Shown: positions 24,344-33,521, counted from the first letter of the stretch. The stretch: 64,000 nucleotides of DNA from Streptomyces sp. P9-A4 (GCF_036634195.1 NZ_JAZIFY010000001.1:2800501-2864500), one strand, 5' to 3'. Numbers and translations: made by a program. The notes: a model not told the origin generated them from the sequence alone.

Positions 24344-26098
24344 GTGGGACAGAACAGCGTGCGTGGGGAGGGAACACGGGGACGTGTTCCGCGCGCCCGT
24401 GAACTGGGCTGGGACGACGAGCTGTACGGCGCCGGTGAGGCCACCGGCGCCGGCGGCGAGACGCCCGACGAGTCCGAGGCGGCCGGCACGCCGACCCGCG
24501 CCGAACGCAGGCGCGGCGCGGCGGCCGGTGGCGGGGCGAGCGAGGCCGACAGCCGGGCGGGCCACCGCCGCGGCGGCTCCCGGCGCGCCAAGAAGGCCGG
24601 CAAGCGCAAGGTGCTGCGCTGGGTGGCGATCACGATGTCGGTGCTGATACTCGGCACGGCCGGCGCCGGATACCTGTACTACGAGCACCTCAACAGCAAC
24701 ATCCGCAGCGGCGGACGGGCCGGCGGCGAGAGCGGCGTGAAGAAGGCGGCGCCGAACGCGCTGGGCGACACCCCGCTGAACATCCTGCTGATCGGCTCGG
24801 ACAGCCGGGCGGACGAGAAGAACATCGCCCTGGGCGGCGGCCGGAACGACAAGGACCGCAAGCCGCTCGCCGACGTGCAGATGCTGCTGCACGTCTCGGC
24901 GGACCGCGAGAACGCCTCGATCGTCTCCATACCCCGTGACACGGTCGTCCCGATCCCGGAGTGCAAGGACAAGAACGGCGAGACCTTCGCCGCCACGACC
25001 AACCGGCCGATCAACGAGAGCCTCCAGCGCGGCGGCCCCGGCTGCACCCTCACCACCTGGGAGAGCATCACCGGGGTCTACATCGACCACTGGCTGATGG
25101 TCGACTTCGCCGGCGTGGTGGCGATGGCAGACGAGGTCGGCGGCGTCCCCGTCTGCGTCAAGACCGGCGTGTACGACAAGTCCACCGCCAGGGTCAAGGG
25201 CGGCTCCGGGCTGAAGCTGAAGAAGGGCACCACCGATGTCCAGGGCACGCAGGCCCTCCAGTGGCTGCGGACCCGGCACGCGTTCGGCAGCGATCAGAAC
25301 CGCGCCAAGGCCCAGCACATGTACCTCAACGGCATGATGAAGAAGCTCCAGAGCCAGAACGCGTGGACCGACACCGGGCGGCTCACGGGGCTGGCCGAGA
25401 CCGCCACGAGCGCGCTTCAGGTCTCCGACGAGCTCAAGAGCGTGAAGAAGCTCTTCGACCTGTCGATGCAGCTCAAGAACGTGAAGATCGACCGCCTCAC
25501 GACGGCGACGGTCCCGACGGTGGCCTATCCGGCGAACAAGGACGCGTGGCTGGAGATGGTCCCGGCGTCGGCCGACAAGATGTGGACGATGCTCCGTGAC
25601 GACGTCGCCCTCGACAAGAACGGAGGCAAGGCCGCCAAGCCGAAGGCGACCGCCTCCGCGAAGCCCAAGACGCCTGCGGAGGCCCCCGGTTCCCTCGCCG
25701 TGACCGTCGTGAACGGCACCGACGGCGACGGCCAGGCCGCCACGGAGGGCCGCGCCCGCACGATCACCGAGGTCCTCCGGGGCAAGGGCTTCACCCGGGC
25801 CGAGTCCTTCAAGAAGGGCAGCGGCCGCAAGGACACCCTGCTCAGCTACCCCAAGGCGGACGGCGACCAGGGCAAGGCGAACGCCCTGTCGGTGGCCAAG
25901 GCGCTCGGGCTGCCGGACTCGGCCGTCCACGCCTCCGCCGAGGCGCAGGGCCTCACGCTCGTCATCGGATCGGACTGGCGCGAGGGCAACACGTTCAAGA
26001 GGCCGACGACGGTCGCGGGCGATCTGCCCGACGGCGCCGACGACAAGTCGTCCTGCATGGACGTCTACTCGGTCTACCAGTGGGACGGGAAGAGCTGA
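24344..26098 (+). CDS. LCP family glycopolymer ligase 3, with LytR_C domain
   Basis: 584 residues from a GTG at 24344. Cytoplasmic N-terminus of about 85 residues, including REGTRGRVPRARELGWDDEL-like charged sequence, then a helix (VAITMSVLILGTAGAGYLYY, about 90-110). The LCP domain contains LNILLIGSDSRADEKNIALG, DVQMLLHVSADRENASIVSI and PRDTVVPIPEC, VYIDHWLMVDFAGVVAMADE and QWLRTRHAFGSDQNRAKAQ. LytR_C starts near residue 450 (LAVTVVNGTDGDGQA). It follows LCP2 by 50 bases and is probably co-transcribed with it. A bidirectional terminator lies immediately downstream. Confidence 0.92.
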   Translation: MGQNSVRGEGTRGRVPRARELGWDDELYGAGEATGAGGETPDESEAAGTPTRAERRRGAAAGGGASEADSRAGHRRGGSRRAKKAGKRKVLRWVAITMSVLILGTAGAGYLYYEHLNSNIRSGGRAGGESGVKKAAPNALGDTPLNILLIGSDSRADEKNIALGGGRNDKDRKPLADVQMLLHVSADRENASIVSIPRDTVVPIPECKDKNGETFAATTNRPINESLQRGGPGCTLTTWESITGVYIDHWLMVDFAGVVAMADEVGGVPVCVKTGVYDKSTARVKGGSGLKLKKGTTDVQGTQALQWLRTRHAFGSDQNRAKAQHMYLNGMMKKLQSQNAWTDTGRLTGLAETATSALQVSDELKSVKKLFDLSMQLKNVKIDRLTTATVPTVAYPANKDAWLEMVPASADKMWTMLRDDVALDKNGGKAAKPKATASAKPKTPAEAPGSLAVTVVNGTDGDGQAATEGRARTITEVLRGKGFTRAESFKKGSGRKDTLLSYPKADGDQGKANALSVAKALGLPDSAVHASAEAQGLTLVIGSDWREGNTFKRPTTVAGDLPDGADDKSSCMDVYSVYQWDGKS

Positions 26099-26117
26099 CC
26101 GCTCCTCCCCCGCACAC

Positions 26118-26153
26118 GGCGACGGCCGGACCCCTCGGGGTCCGGCCGTCGCC
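26118..26153. terminator. Bidirectional terminator between LCP3 and a glycosyltransferase
   Basis: Perfect 17-base inverted repeat (26118-26134 / 26137-26153) with a two-base centre, located between convergent stops. Confidence 0.85.
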
Positions 26154-26177
26154 GTTTCGCAGCTCGTGCGCGGGGGC

Positions 26178-27194
26178 TCAGACCGTCTCGGTCTCGCCCG
26201 CTCGTACCGCCGGGCGGCGGCTCGCGATGACGCGCTTCGCCAGGGAGCGGGGGCTCGTCAGGAAGCCGTAGCCCCAGGACATGTGCATCGTCGCCAGGGC
26301 CACCGGGATCTGGAGGCGGGCCTTCAGCGGGAGGCCCTTGCCCGCGGGGAGCGAGCCGGCCGTGATCGCGGCGAGGTAGCCCGCCGGGATCACGAAGCCG
26401 AGCGGGGTGAGGACGGCGCCCACGACCAGGCCGGCGGCGATCGCGCAGACGGCGACCGGCGGGGCCAGATAGCGGAGGTTGATGGAGCCCTGGTGGTAGC
26501 GGGCCACCACGTGCCGCCAACGGCCGTAGTCCTTGTACTGCTTGGCGAGGGCCTTCACCGAGGGCCTCGGGCGGTACTGGACGCGCAGCTCCGGCGAGAA
26601 CCAGATCAGGCCGCCGGCCTCGCGGATGCGGAAGTTCAGCTCCCAGTCCTGGGCGCGGATGAACTCGACGTTGTAGCCGCCCTGCTGTTCGAGGGCCTCG
26701 CGGCGGAAGACGCCCAGATAGACCGTTTCCGCCGGGCCCGCCCCGCCTCCCGTGTGGAAGGCCGCGTTGCCGACGCCGATCTTCGAGGTCATCGCGGCGG
26801 CGACCGCGTCCTCCCAGGCGTTCTCGCCCTCGGCGTGCATCACACCGCCGACGTTCTGCGCGCCGGTCTCCTCCAGGAGCCGGACGGCGGTGGCGATGTA
26901 GTTCGGGGAGAGCATGCCGTGGCCGTCGACGCGTACCACGATCGGGTGACGCGAGGCCTTGATCGCGGCGTTGAGGGCGGCGGGCGTACGGCCCGTCGGG
27001 TTCGGCACCGTATGGACGCGGGGGTCTTCGCGGACGAGCTCGGCGGCGATCTCGTCGGTGCGGTCCGTGGACGGCCCGAGCGCGATCACCACCTCCATCT
27101 CACCGTCGTACTCCTGCTCCAGGATGTGACGAACGGAGGTGCGCAGGTACCGCTCCTCGTTGAGGACCGGCATGATCACGGAGACGGGGCGCAT
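26178..27194 (-). CDS. Family 2 glycosyltransferase, ExoA-like
   Basis: 338 residues from the ATG at 27194, with GAGGAACC as ribosome-binding site. GT-A motifs: VSVIMPVLNEERYLRTSVRH at the N-terminus, EVVIALGPSTDRTDEIAAEL, the acidic donor-site element IVVRVDGHGMLSPNYIATA near residue 90, and NVEFIRAQDWELNFRIREAGG (catalytic Asp region). The C-terminal 90 residues contain hydrophobic helices (YLAPPVAVCAIAAGLVVGAV), giving a membrane-attached enzyme like the succinoglycan transferase ExoA. Lying among five LCP genes, it probably helps build the glycopolymer those enzymes attach. It is divergent from LCP4. Confidence 0.9.
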   Translation of the reverse strand: MRPVSVIMPVLNEERYLRTSVRHILEQEYDGEMEVVIALGPSTDRTDEIAAELVREDPRVHTVPNPTGRTPAALNAAIKASRHPIVVRVDGHGMLSPNYIATAVRLLEETGAQNVGGVMHAEGENAWEDAVAAAMTSKIGVGNAAFHTGGGAGPAETVYLGVFRREALEQQGGYNVEFIRAQDWELNFRIREAGGLIWFSPELRVQYRPRPSVKALAKQYKDYGRWRHVVARYHQGSINLRYLAPPVAVCAIAAGLVVGAVLTPLGFVIPAGYLAAITAGSLPAGKGLPLKARLQIPVALATMHMSWGYGFLTSPRSLAKRVIASRRPAVRAGETETV

Positions 27195-27353
27195 GGTTCC
27201 TCGGGGGTTCGGGGGTCGTCCCCCGGAGACGGCATTATTGCCCGCCACGTTACCGCGAACGGGGGACAGCGAGCGCGCCGCACGGGTGGTGCTGATCGTA
27301 TGGGCCTACGGTTCTCACGGTTCCCTTTGTCACACCCGCGGAGGTGTCCGTCC

Positions 27354-28820
27354 GTGCCCGCACCGCCCCGCACGCCCCTTCCCCGGCCCGTCGCCCGCCG
27401 CGTACCGGTCCGTCGGCGGCGCAGGCGCCCCCCATGGGGGATGCGGATGGCGACGGCGCTCTCCGTGACGGTGCTCGCCGCCGGCGGGATCGGGCATGCC
27501 GTGGTCACCGGTCTGGACACCGGGATCACCCGGGTCGACCCCTTCAAGGACATGAAGAACCGGCCGCAGGGCGGGAACGGGATGAACGTGCTCGTCGTCG
27601 GCACCGACGGCCGCGACCGGATCACCCCCGAGGAGAAGGCGAAGTACCGGCTCGGCGGCGCTCCCTGCCACTGCACCGACACCGTGATGCTCGTGCACAT
27701 CTCCGGGGACCGGGAGCGGGCGAGCGTGGTGAGCCTGCCCCGTGACTCGTACGCCGAGATGCCCGAGCACACCGACCTGACCACCGGGAAGAAGCACCAC
27801 GCCCATCCGGTGAAGCTGAACGCGGCGTACGCCGAGGGCGGGCCGGCGCTGACCGTACGGACCGTCGAGTCCATGACCGGCGTCAAGATCGACCACTATC
27901 TGGAGGTCGACTTCACCAGCTTCATGCGGACCGTGGACGCGGTCGGCGGGGTGCAGATCTGTACGACCCGGCCGCTGAAGGACTCGTACACCGGGCTCGA
28001 CCTGCCCGCCGGCACCCATGAGCTGGACGGCGGCCAGGCCCTCCAGTACGTACGCTCCCGGCACATCGACGGGGCCGCCGACATCGGGCGGATGCAGCGG
28101 CAGCAGCGCTTCCTCGCCGCGCTGATCGAGCGGACGACCAGCGGCGGGGTGCTGCTCAACCCGGTGCGGTTCCGCGAGGTGGCCACGACGCTGCTGAGTT
28201 CGGTGCGGGCCGACGAGGAGTTCGGTACGGACCAGTTGCTCGCCCTCGCCAAGGCGATGCACGGCTTCACCCCGGCGTCCTCGGAGTTCGTTTCCGTGCC
28301 GATCGGGGACATGAGCTTCCCCGTGAAGGGCATCGGCTCGACGGTGAAGTGGGACGCGGCGAAGGCACAGAAGCTGTTCCAGGCGCTCCGCGACGACCGC
28401 CCGCTGGCCGCGGCCGAGCCCGCGTCCTCCTCGAAGGCCCCGAAGGCGGTCGTGGTGGACGTGGCGCCGCGCACGGTCCGCGTGCAGGTCTACAACGGGA
28501 CCCGGACGGACGGGCTCGGCCGCAAGGTGGACGACGCGCTGCGCGGCACCGGTTTCGACACCACCCGGAGCCCGATGACCGGGGCCGGGCAGGAGCGGGT
28601 GCGGACGCTCGTCGAGTACGACCCGCGCTGGGACCGCTCGGCGAAGTCCCTCGCGGCGGCCCTGCCGGGGGCGGAGCTCCGGGCGGTGGCGGGCCGGGGC
28701 GGGACGCTGCGGGTGACGGTGGGCGCGGACTACAAGGGGGTACGGGCGGTCCGGGCGGAGGACGCGGGGCGCACGGGGCCGTTCGAGGCGGTCACTGGGG
28801 ACCGGGTGGTGTGTCCGTGA
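27354..28820 (+). CDS. LCP family glycopolymer ligase 4, with LytR_C domain
   Basis: 488 residues. I start it at the GTG at 27354, which has GGAGGT eight bases upstream. The reading frame is open for over 1 kb further left, but that stretch lies antisense to the glycosyltransferase gene. Very basic N-terminus (RRVPVRRRRRRPP), helix about residues 32-52, LCP domain (MNVLVVGTDGRDRITPEEK, CTDTVMLVHISGDRERASVV and SLPRDSYAEMP, IDHYLEVDFTSFMRTVDAVG, QYVRSRHIDGAADIGRMQR). LytR_C begins near residue 375 (VRVQVYNGTRTDGLG). GAPCHCTD contributes two cysteines not seen at this place in the other copies. Confidence 0.9.
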   Translation: MPAPPRTPLPRPVARRVPVRRRRRRPPWGMRMATALSVTVLAAGGIGHAVVTGLDTGITRVDPFKDMKNRPQGGNGMNVLVVGTDGRDRITPEEKAKYRLGGAPCHCTDTVMLVHISGDRERASVVSLPRDSYAEMPEHTDLTTGKKHHAHPVKLNAAYAEGGPALTVRTVESMTGVKIDHYLEVDFTSFMRTVDAVGGVQICTTRPLKDSYTGLDLPAGTHELDGGQALQYVRSRHIDGAADIGRMQRQQRFLAALIERTTSGGVLLNPVRFREVATTLLSSVRADEEFGTDQLLALAKAMHGFTPASSEFVSVPIGDMSFPVKGIGSTVKWDAAKAQKLFQALRDDRPLAAAEPASSSKAPKAVVVDVAPRTVRVQVYNGTRTDGLGRKVDDALRGTGFDTTRSPMTGAGQERVRTLVEYDPRWDRSAKSLAAALPGAELRAVAGRGGTLRVTVGADYKGVRAVRAEDAGRTGPFEAVTGDRVVCP

Positions 28821-28857
28821 GCGTGAGCCCCTGAGCTGTCGGTCCCTTTCGGGCCCG

Positions 28858-29391
28858 TCAGTCCTCGTAGCCCTCGGCCGCCCGGCGCTCGCGCAGTTCC
28901 TTGATCGCCTGGCGGCGGGCCAGGCGGTGGGTGCGGCGGATCTGGGCCTCCTGGTTGCGGCGCTTGTCCTGCTCCGTCTCCGGGAGGACCTGGGGGACCT
29001 GCCGCGGCTTGCCGTCCGCGTCGACGGCGGCGAAGACGAGGTACGCGGAGCCGACCTGGGTGGCGGGCGTGGACTCGTTCCAGCGCTCGGCCAGGACGCG
29101 TACGCCGACCTCCATGGAGGACCGGCCGGTCCAGTTGACCTGGGCCTTCACATGCAGCAGGTCGCCGACGCGGACCGGCTCCAGGAAGACCATCTCGTCC
29201 ATCGAGGCGGTCACGGCCGGCCCGCCCGAGTGGCGGCCCGCGACGGCGCCCGCCGCGTCGTCCACCAGCTTCATGATCACGCCGCCGTGCACCGTACCGA
29301 GGAGGTTGGTGTCGTGGCTCGTCATGATGTGGCTGAGGGTGGTGCGGGAGGCGGAGGTGGGCTTGCCCGCGATATCGCCCTGATCTGTCAT
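28858..29391 (-). CDS. Acyl-CoA thioesterase (hotdog fold)
   Basis: 177 residues from the ATG at 29391 (MTDQGDIAGKPTSASRTTLS); a second in-frame ATG at 29403 is possible, and GGAGG lies between them. Hotdog signature: HIMTSHDTNLLGTVHGGVIM and KLVDDAAGAVAGRHSGG, then VTASMDEMVFLEPVRVGDLL, as in the YciA/BFIT-type acyl-CoA hydrolases. The C-terminus is a charged helix rich in Arg and Glu (RRNQEAQIRRTHRLARRQ). It would hydrolyse acyl-CoA in the cytoplasm. It is divergent from LCP5, with 130 bases between the starts. Confidence 0.9.
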   Translation of the reverse strand: MTDQGDIAGKPTSASRTTLSHIMTSHDTNLLGTVHGGVIMKLVDDAAGAVAGRHSGGPAVTASMDEMVFLEPVRVGDLLHVKAQVNWTGRSSMEVGVRVLAERWNESTPATQVGSAYLVFAAVDADGKPRQVPQVLPETEQDKRRNQEAQIRRTHRLARRQAIKELRERRAAEGYED

Positions 29392-29521
29392 GCCCTCCAC
29401 CATATGCCGGGTCCTGGGGCGGTCGCCGTTCGGTCCCTTTTGCATCAGCTTGGCAACAGCACCGGTCCTATCTTCCACCCGGACTGTCGCCCGGAAAGCC
29501 CTGCCCGGCACACTGGTCCAC

Positions 29522-30841
29522 ATGAATGACTGGCCCGAAGACGGCGGCTACGGCCGTGGCAACGCGAACTCCCAGCCCGAGGGACCTCGCCGCATGAGCC
29601 ATGTGCAGCGCCCGCAGCGCCCTCAGGTTCCGCAGCAGCCGCCGCGCCAGGGGTACGACCAGGGTCAGGGTCGGAACCAGGGGTACGACCAGGGTCAGGG
29701 GCAGGGTTACAACCCGAACTTCACCCAGGCTCAGGGCGCGGGCTACGACTCCGGTTACAGCTCGGGCCAGGTCTACGGCGGCCAGCAGGGCGGAGGGCAC
29801 GGCTCCGTGCCCCCGCAGTACGCGCCGGGCCCCGGCGCCGGCGGTCCCGGGCGTCCCGCTCCGGACTGGCGCAAGCGCATCAAGATCGGCTCGATCGTCC
29901 TCGTCGTGGCCGTCCTCGCCTGGGGCATCGGCACCTACGCCTGGGCCAGCTCGCAGATGCGCAACGAGGTCGACCTGTCCAAGGTCATCGAGCGGCCGGC
30001 CGAGGGCGACTGCACCACGTATCTGATCGTCGGTTCGGACAGCCGCGAGGGCATGTCCGCCGAGGACAAGAAGAAGCTGCACACCGGCTCCGCCGAGGGC
30101 AAGCGGACCGACTCGATGATGATCCTCGCGGCCTGCTCCAGCGGGAACACGATGGTCTCGCTGCCCCGTGACTCCTGGGTGACGATCCCGAGTTTCGTCG
30201 GCTCCGAGTCGGGCAAGACGTACCCGGCCCGCGGCGGCTCCAAGCTGAACGCGGCGTACGCGATGGACGGCCCCGAACTGCTCGTACGGACCGTCGAGTT
30301 CAACACCGGCCTGCGCATCGACCACTACGCCGAGATCGGCTTCGCCGGCTTCGCGAACATCGTGGACGCGCTCGGCGGTGTCGAGCTGAACATCGACAAG
30401 GGCTTCAAGGACAAGAAGTCCGGCGCCGACTTCCAGGCGGGCACGCAGACCCTCAACGGCGAGCAGGCCCTGGCCTTCGTCCGGACCCGGTACGCCTTCG
30501 CGCAGTCGGACCTCCAGCGGACGAAGAACCAGCAGAAGTTCCTCTCCGCCCTCGCCAACCAGGCGGCGACGCCGGGCACGATCCTCAACCCGTTCGCGCT
30601 CTACCCGACGCTCGGCGCCGGTCTGGACACGCTGATCGTGGACAAGGACATGTCGCTGTACGACCTCGGCAAGATGTTCTTCGCGATGAAGGGCATCAAC
30701 AGCGGCGACGGCAAGTCCATGAACATGCCGCTCGCGGGCAGCGCGCCGCAGAACTCCCTCAAGTGGGACATGCCGAAGGTGAAGCAGCTCGTCGAGCAGA
30801 TCAAGAACGACGAGAAGGTCACGGTCGAGTCGGACCGCTGA
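29522..30841 (+). CDS. LCP family glycopolymer ligase 5, with Gln/Gly/Tyr-rich cytoplasmic domain
   Basis: 439 residues from the ATG at 29522 (MNDWPEDGGYGRGNANSQ). Residues 20-110 are low complexity, built of QGYDQGQG-type repeats and prolines; such prion-like tails appear on other streptomycete envelope proteins. Helix at about 118-138 (IGSIVLVVAVLAWGIGTYAW). LCP domain: TYLIVGSDSREGMSAEDKKK, RTDSMMILAA, SLPRDSWVTIP, IDHYAEIGFAGFANIVDALG, AFVRTRYAFAQSDLQRTKNQ. There is no LytR_C domain. The catalytic Asp/Arg set is intact. Confidence 0.92.
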   Translation: MNDWPEDGGYGRGNANSQPEGPRRMSHVQRPQRPQVPQQPPRQGYDQGQGRNQGYDQGQGQGYNPNFTQAQGAGYDSGYSSGQVYGGQQGGGHGSVPPQYAPGPGAGGPGRPAPDWRKRIKIGSIVLVVAVLAWGIGTYAWASSQMRNEVDLSKVIERPAEGDCTTYLIVGSDSREGMSAEDKKKLHTGSAEGKRTDSMMILAACSSGNTMVSLPRDSWVTIPSFVGSESGKTYPARGGSKLNAAYAMDGPELLVRTVEFNTGLRIDHYAEIGFAGFANIVDALGGVELNIDKGFKDKKSGADFQAGTQTLNGEQALAFVRTRYAFAQSDLQRTKNQQKFLSALANQAATPGTILNPFALYPTLGAGLDTLIVDKDMSLYDLGKMFFAMKGINSGDGKSMNMPLAGSAPQNSLKWDMPKVKQLVEQIKNDEKVTVESDR

Positions 30842-30850
30842 GCAGACGGC

Positions 30851-30888
30851 GGAAAGGGGCGCTCTCCGGTCGGAGGGCGCCCCTTTCC
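30851..30888. terminator. Bidirectional terminator between LCP5 and acyl-CoA dehydrogenase
   Basis: 17-base arms (30851-30867 / 30872-30888) with one G-T wobble and a four-base loop, flanked by AAAGG/CCTTT, between convergent genes. Confidence 0.85.
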
Positions 30889-30897
30889 CGTACTCCG

Positions 30898-32076
30898 TTA
30901 CGGGAGGTTGCGGGCCATGACGATGCGCTGGACCTGGTTGGTGCCTTCGTAGATCTGGGTGATCTTGGCGTCGCGCATCATGCGCTCGACGGGGTAGTCG
31001 CGGGTGTAGCCGTAGCCGCCGAGGAGCTGGACGGCGTCGATGGTGACCTCCATGGCGACGTCGGAGGCGAAGCACTTCGCGGCGGCGCCGAAGAAGGTGA
31101 GGTCTTCCTTCTCGCCTCCGGCGGACACGCGCTCGGACCTGGCGGCGGCGGCGTAGGTGAGCTGGCGGGCGGCTTCGAGCTTCATGGCCATGTCGGCGAG
31201 CATGAACTGGACGCCCTGGAAGTCGGCGATGGGCTTGCCGAACTGCTTGCGTTCCCTGACGTAGCCCTTGGCGTAGTCCAGGGCGCCCTGGGCGATGCCG
31301 ATGGCCTGGGCGGCGATGGTGACGCGGGTGTGGTCGAGGGTCTTCATGGCGGTGGCGAAGCCGGTGCCCTCGGCGCCGATCATGCGGTCGGCGGGGATGC
31401 GGACGTTGTCGAGGTAGACCTCGCGGGTCGGGGAGCCCTTGATGCCGAGCTTCTTCTCCGGGGCGCCGAAGGAGACGCCCTCGTCGGACTTCTCCACGAC
31501 GAAGGCGCTGATGCCCTTGGACCGCTTGTCGGGGTCGGTGACGGCCATCACGGTGTAGTACTCCGAGACGCCGGCGTTGGTGATCCACCGCTTGACGCCG
31601 TTGAGGACCCAGAAGTCCCCGTCGCGCACCGCGCGGGTCTTCATCCCGGCGGCGTCGGAGCCCGCGTCGGGCTCGGACAGGGCGTAGGAGAACATCGCGT
31701 CGCCCTTGGCCAGCGGGCCGAGGTACTTGCGCTTGAGCTCCTCCGAGCCGGACAGGATCACCGGCAGCGAGCCCAGCTTGTTCACGGCCGGGATCAGCGA
31801 GGACGAGCCGCACGCGCGCGCGACCTCCTCGATCACGATCACCGTCGCCAGCGCGTCCGCGCCCGCGCCGCCGTAGGCCTCGGGGACGTGCACGGCGTGC
31901 AGGTCGTTGGCGACCAGCGCGTCCAGGGCCTCCTGCGGGAACCGGCCCTCCTCGTCCACCGCCGCCGCGAACGGCGCGATCTTCGCCTCCGCCAGCGCAC
32001 GCACCGACTCCCGGAGCATGTCGTGCTCCTCGGAGGGCCGATACAGGTCGAAATCGGCAGAACCCGCCATGCTCAT
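30898..32076 (-). CDS. Acyl-CoA dehydrogenase (FadE25-like)
   Basis: 392 residues with all three acyl-CoA dehydrogenase domains. The FAD/substrate signature FSYALSEPDAGSDAAGMKTR is near residue 133, WITNAGVSEYY near 164, and RKQFGKPIADFQGVQFMLAD near 270. The catalytic-base segment is QIYEGTNQVQRIVMARNL at the C-terminus, with the Glu placed as in short- and medium-chain enzymes. It oxidises acyl-CoA to enoyl-CoA and passes electrons to ETF. GGGAG precedes the ATG at 32076; a second ATG two codons on is possible. In mycobacteria the orthologous position (fadE25) is also next to purE/purK. Operator-like repeats lie 17 bases upstream. Confidence 0.93.
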   Translation of the reverse strand: MSMAGSADFDLYRPSEEHDMLRESVRALAEAKIAPFAAAVDEEGRFPQEALDALVANDLHAVHVPEAYGGAGADALATVIVIEEVARACGSSSLIPAVNKLGSLPVILSGSEELKRKYLGPLAKGDAMFSYALSEPDAGSDAAGMKTRAVRDGDFWVLNGVKRWITNAGVSEYYTVMAVTDPDKRSKGISAFVVEKSDEGVSFGAPEKKLGIKGSPTREVYLDNVRIPADRMIGAEGTGFATAMKTLDHTRVTIAAQAIGIAQGALDYAKGYVRERKQFGKPIADFQGVQFMLADMAMKLEAARQLTYAAAARSERVSAGGEKEDLTFFGAAAKCFASDVAMEVTIDAVQLLGGYGYTRDYPVERMMRDAKITQIYEGTNQVQRIVMARNLP

Positions 32077-32092
32077 CCACTCCCACGCTTGC

Positions 32093-32110
32093 TAACTACC
32101 GTTAAGTAAC
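32093..32110. promoter_or_regulatory. Overlapping TAAC/GTTA inverted repeats, candidate TetR-type operator
   Basis: TAAC-TACC-GTTA (32093-32104) overlaps GTTA-AG-TAAC (32101-32110), making two interlocked palindromes 17-34 bases upstream of the acyl-CoA dehydrogenase start. Lipid-metabolism TetR regulators of actinobacteria bind AAC/GTT-type sites; the identity of the regulator here is unknown. Confidence 0.5.
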
Positions 32111-32195
32111 CCAAAGGGTAGGGCGTGTCCGGGCCCCGGGCCAGGGCACGACTATGCTCGGGCAGGCATTCCGCCCGACGTCACTGGAGACCCGC

Positions 32196-33521
32196 ATGGC
32201 CCTCAAGATCACCGTGATCGGTACCGGCTACCTCGGCGCCACCCACGCCGCGGCCATGGCGGAACTGGGCTTCGAGGTGCTCGGCCTGGACGTCGTCCCC
32301 GAGAAGATCGAGCTGCTCTCCTCCGGCCGGGTCCCGATGTACGAGCCCGGTCTCGAGGAACTCCTCGCGAAGCACGTGGCCGGCATCGAGGGATCGAGCG
32401 GCCGGCTCCGCTTCACCACCTCCTGGGAGGAGGTCGGCGCATTCGGCGACGTGCACTTCGTCTGTGTGAACACCCCGCAGAAGCACGGCGAGTACGCCTG
32501 CGACATGAGCTACGTGGACGCCGCCTTCACCTCCCTCGCCGGGGTCGTACGCGAAGGGGCCCTGGTCGTCGGCAAGTCGACCGTGCCCGTCGGCTCGGCC
32601 GAACGGCTCGCGGGCCTGCTGCCGGAGGGTGTGGAGCTGGCCTGGAACCCCGAGTTCCTGCGCGAGGGATTCGCCGTGCAGGACACCCTGCGCCCCGACC
32701 GAATCGTCGTCGGCGTGCGCGGCGAGCGGGCCGAGAAGACACTGCGCGAGGTGTACGCGGTCCCCGTCGGCGCGGGCTCGCCGTTCGTGGTGACCGACTT
32801 CCCGACGGCCGAACTGGTGAAGACCGCCGCGAACTCCTTCCTCGCCACGAAGATCTCCTTCATCAACGCGATGGCCGAGGTGTGCGAGGCCGCCGGCGGC
32901 GACGTCGCCAAGCTGGCCGAGGCCATCGGCCACGACGACCGGATCGGCGCCAAGTTCCTGCGGGCCGGCATCGGCTTCGGTGGCGGCTGCCTGCCCAAGG
33001 ACATCCGGGCCTTCATGGCCCGCGCGGGCGAACTGGGCGCCGACCAGGCCCTGACCTTCCTCCGCGAGATCGACTCGATCAACATGCGGCGGCGCGGCCA
33101 GATGGTGGAGATGACCCGCGAGGTGCTGGGCGGGAACTCCTTCCTGGGCCGCCGGGTCGCCGTCCTCGGCGCCACCTTCAAGCCGGACTCGGACGACGTC
33201 CGCGACTCCCCCGCGCTGAACGTGGCCGGTCAGATACACCTCCAGGGCGGCCAGGTCACCGTCTACGACCCGAAGGGCATGGACAACGCCCGGCGCGTCT
33301 TCCCGACCCTGGGGTACGCGGACTCGGCCCTGGAGGCCGTACGCGGGGCGGACGTGGTGCTGCACCTGACCGAGTGGCGCGAGTTCCGTGAGCTCGACCC
33401 GGCGGAGCTGGCCGATGCGGCCTCCTCGCGGGTGATCCTGGACGGCCGCAACGCGCTCGACGCGGAGCGCTGGCGGGCGGCGGGCTGGACGTACCGCGCG
33501 ATGGGCCGGCCGCGCGCCTGA
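32196..33521 (+). CDS. UDP-glucose 6-dehydrogenase family protein
   Basis: 441 residues from the ATG at 32196 (MALKITVIGTGYLGATHAAA). N-terminal NAD-binding Rossmann fold; VNTPQKHGEYACDMSYVDA and VGKSTVPVGSAERLAGLLPE are typical. ELAWNPEFLREGFAVQDTLR is near residue 160 and the catalytic-cysteine loop GFGGGCLPKDIRAFMARAG near residue 265. It makes UDP-glucuronate from UDP-glucose by two-step oxidation; a GDP-mannose or UDP-N-acetyl-mannosamine substrate is possible in this family. UDP-glucuronate would feed the envelope polymers suggested by the LCP cluster. A TATGCT element at about 32150 could be its -10. A strong terminator follows. Confidence 0.9.
   Translation: MALKITVIGTGYLGATHAAAMAELGFEVLGLDVVPEKIELLSSGRVPMYEPGLEELLAKHVAGIEGSSGRLRFTTSWEEVGAFGDVHFVCVNTPQKHGEYACDMSYVDAAFTSLAGVVREGALVVGKSTVPVGSAERLAGLLPEGVELAWNPEFLREGFAVQDTLRPDRIVVGVRGERAEKTLREVYAVPVGAGSPFVVTDFPTAELVKTAANSFLATKISFINAMAEVCEAAGGDVAKLAEAIGHDDRIGAKFLRAGIGFGGGCLPKDIRAFMARAGELGADQALTFLREIDSINMRRRGQMVEMTREVLGGNSFLGRRVAVLGATFKPDSDDVRDSPALNVAGQIHLQGGQVTVYDPKGMDNARRVFPTLGYADSALEAVRGADVVLHLTEWREFRELDPAELADAASSRVILDGRNALDAERWRAAGWTYRAMGRPRA

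Noticed and set aside
26166..27353. Upstream extension of LCP4
   Set aside because: It lies antisense to the ExoA-like glycosyltransferase; GGAGGT and the GTG at 27354 give a better start.
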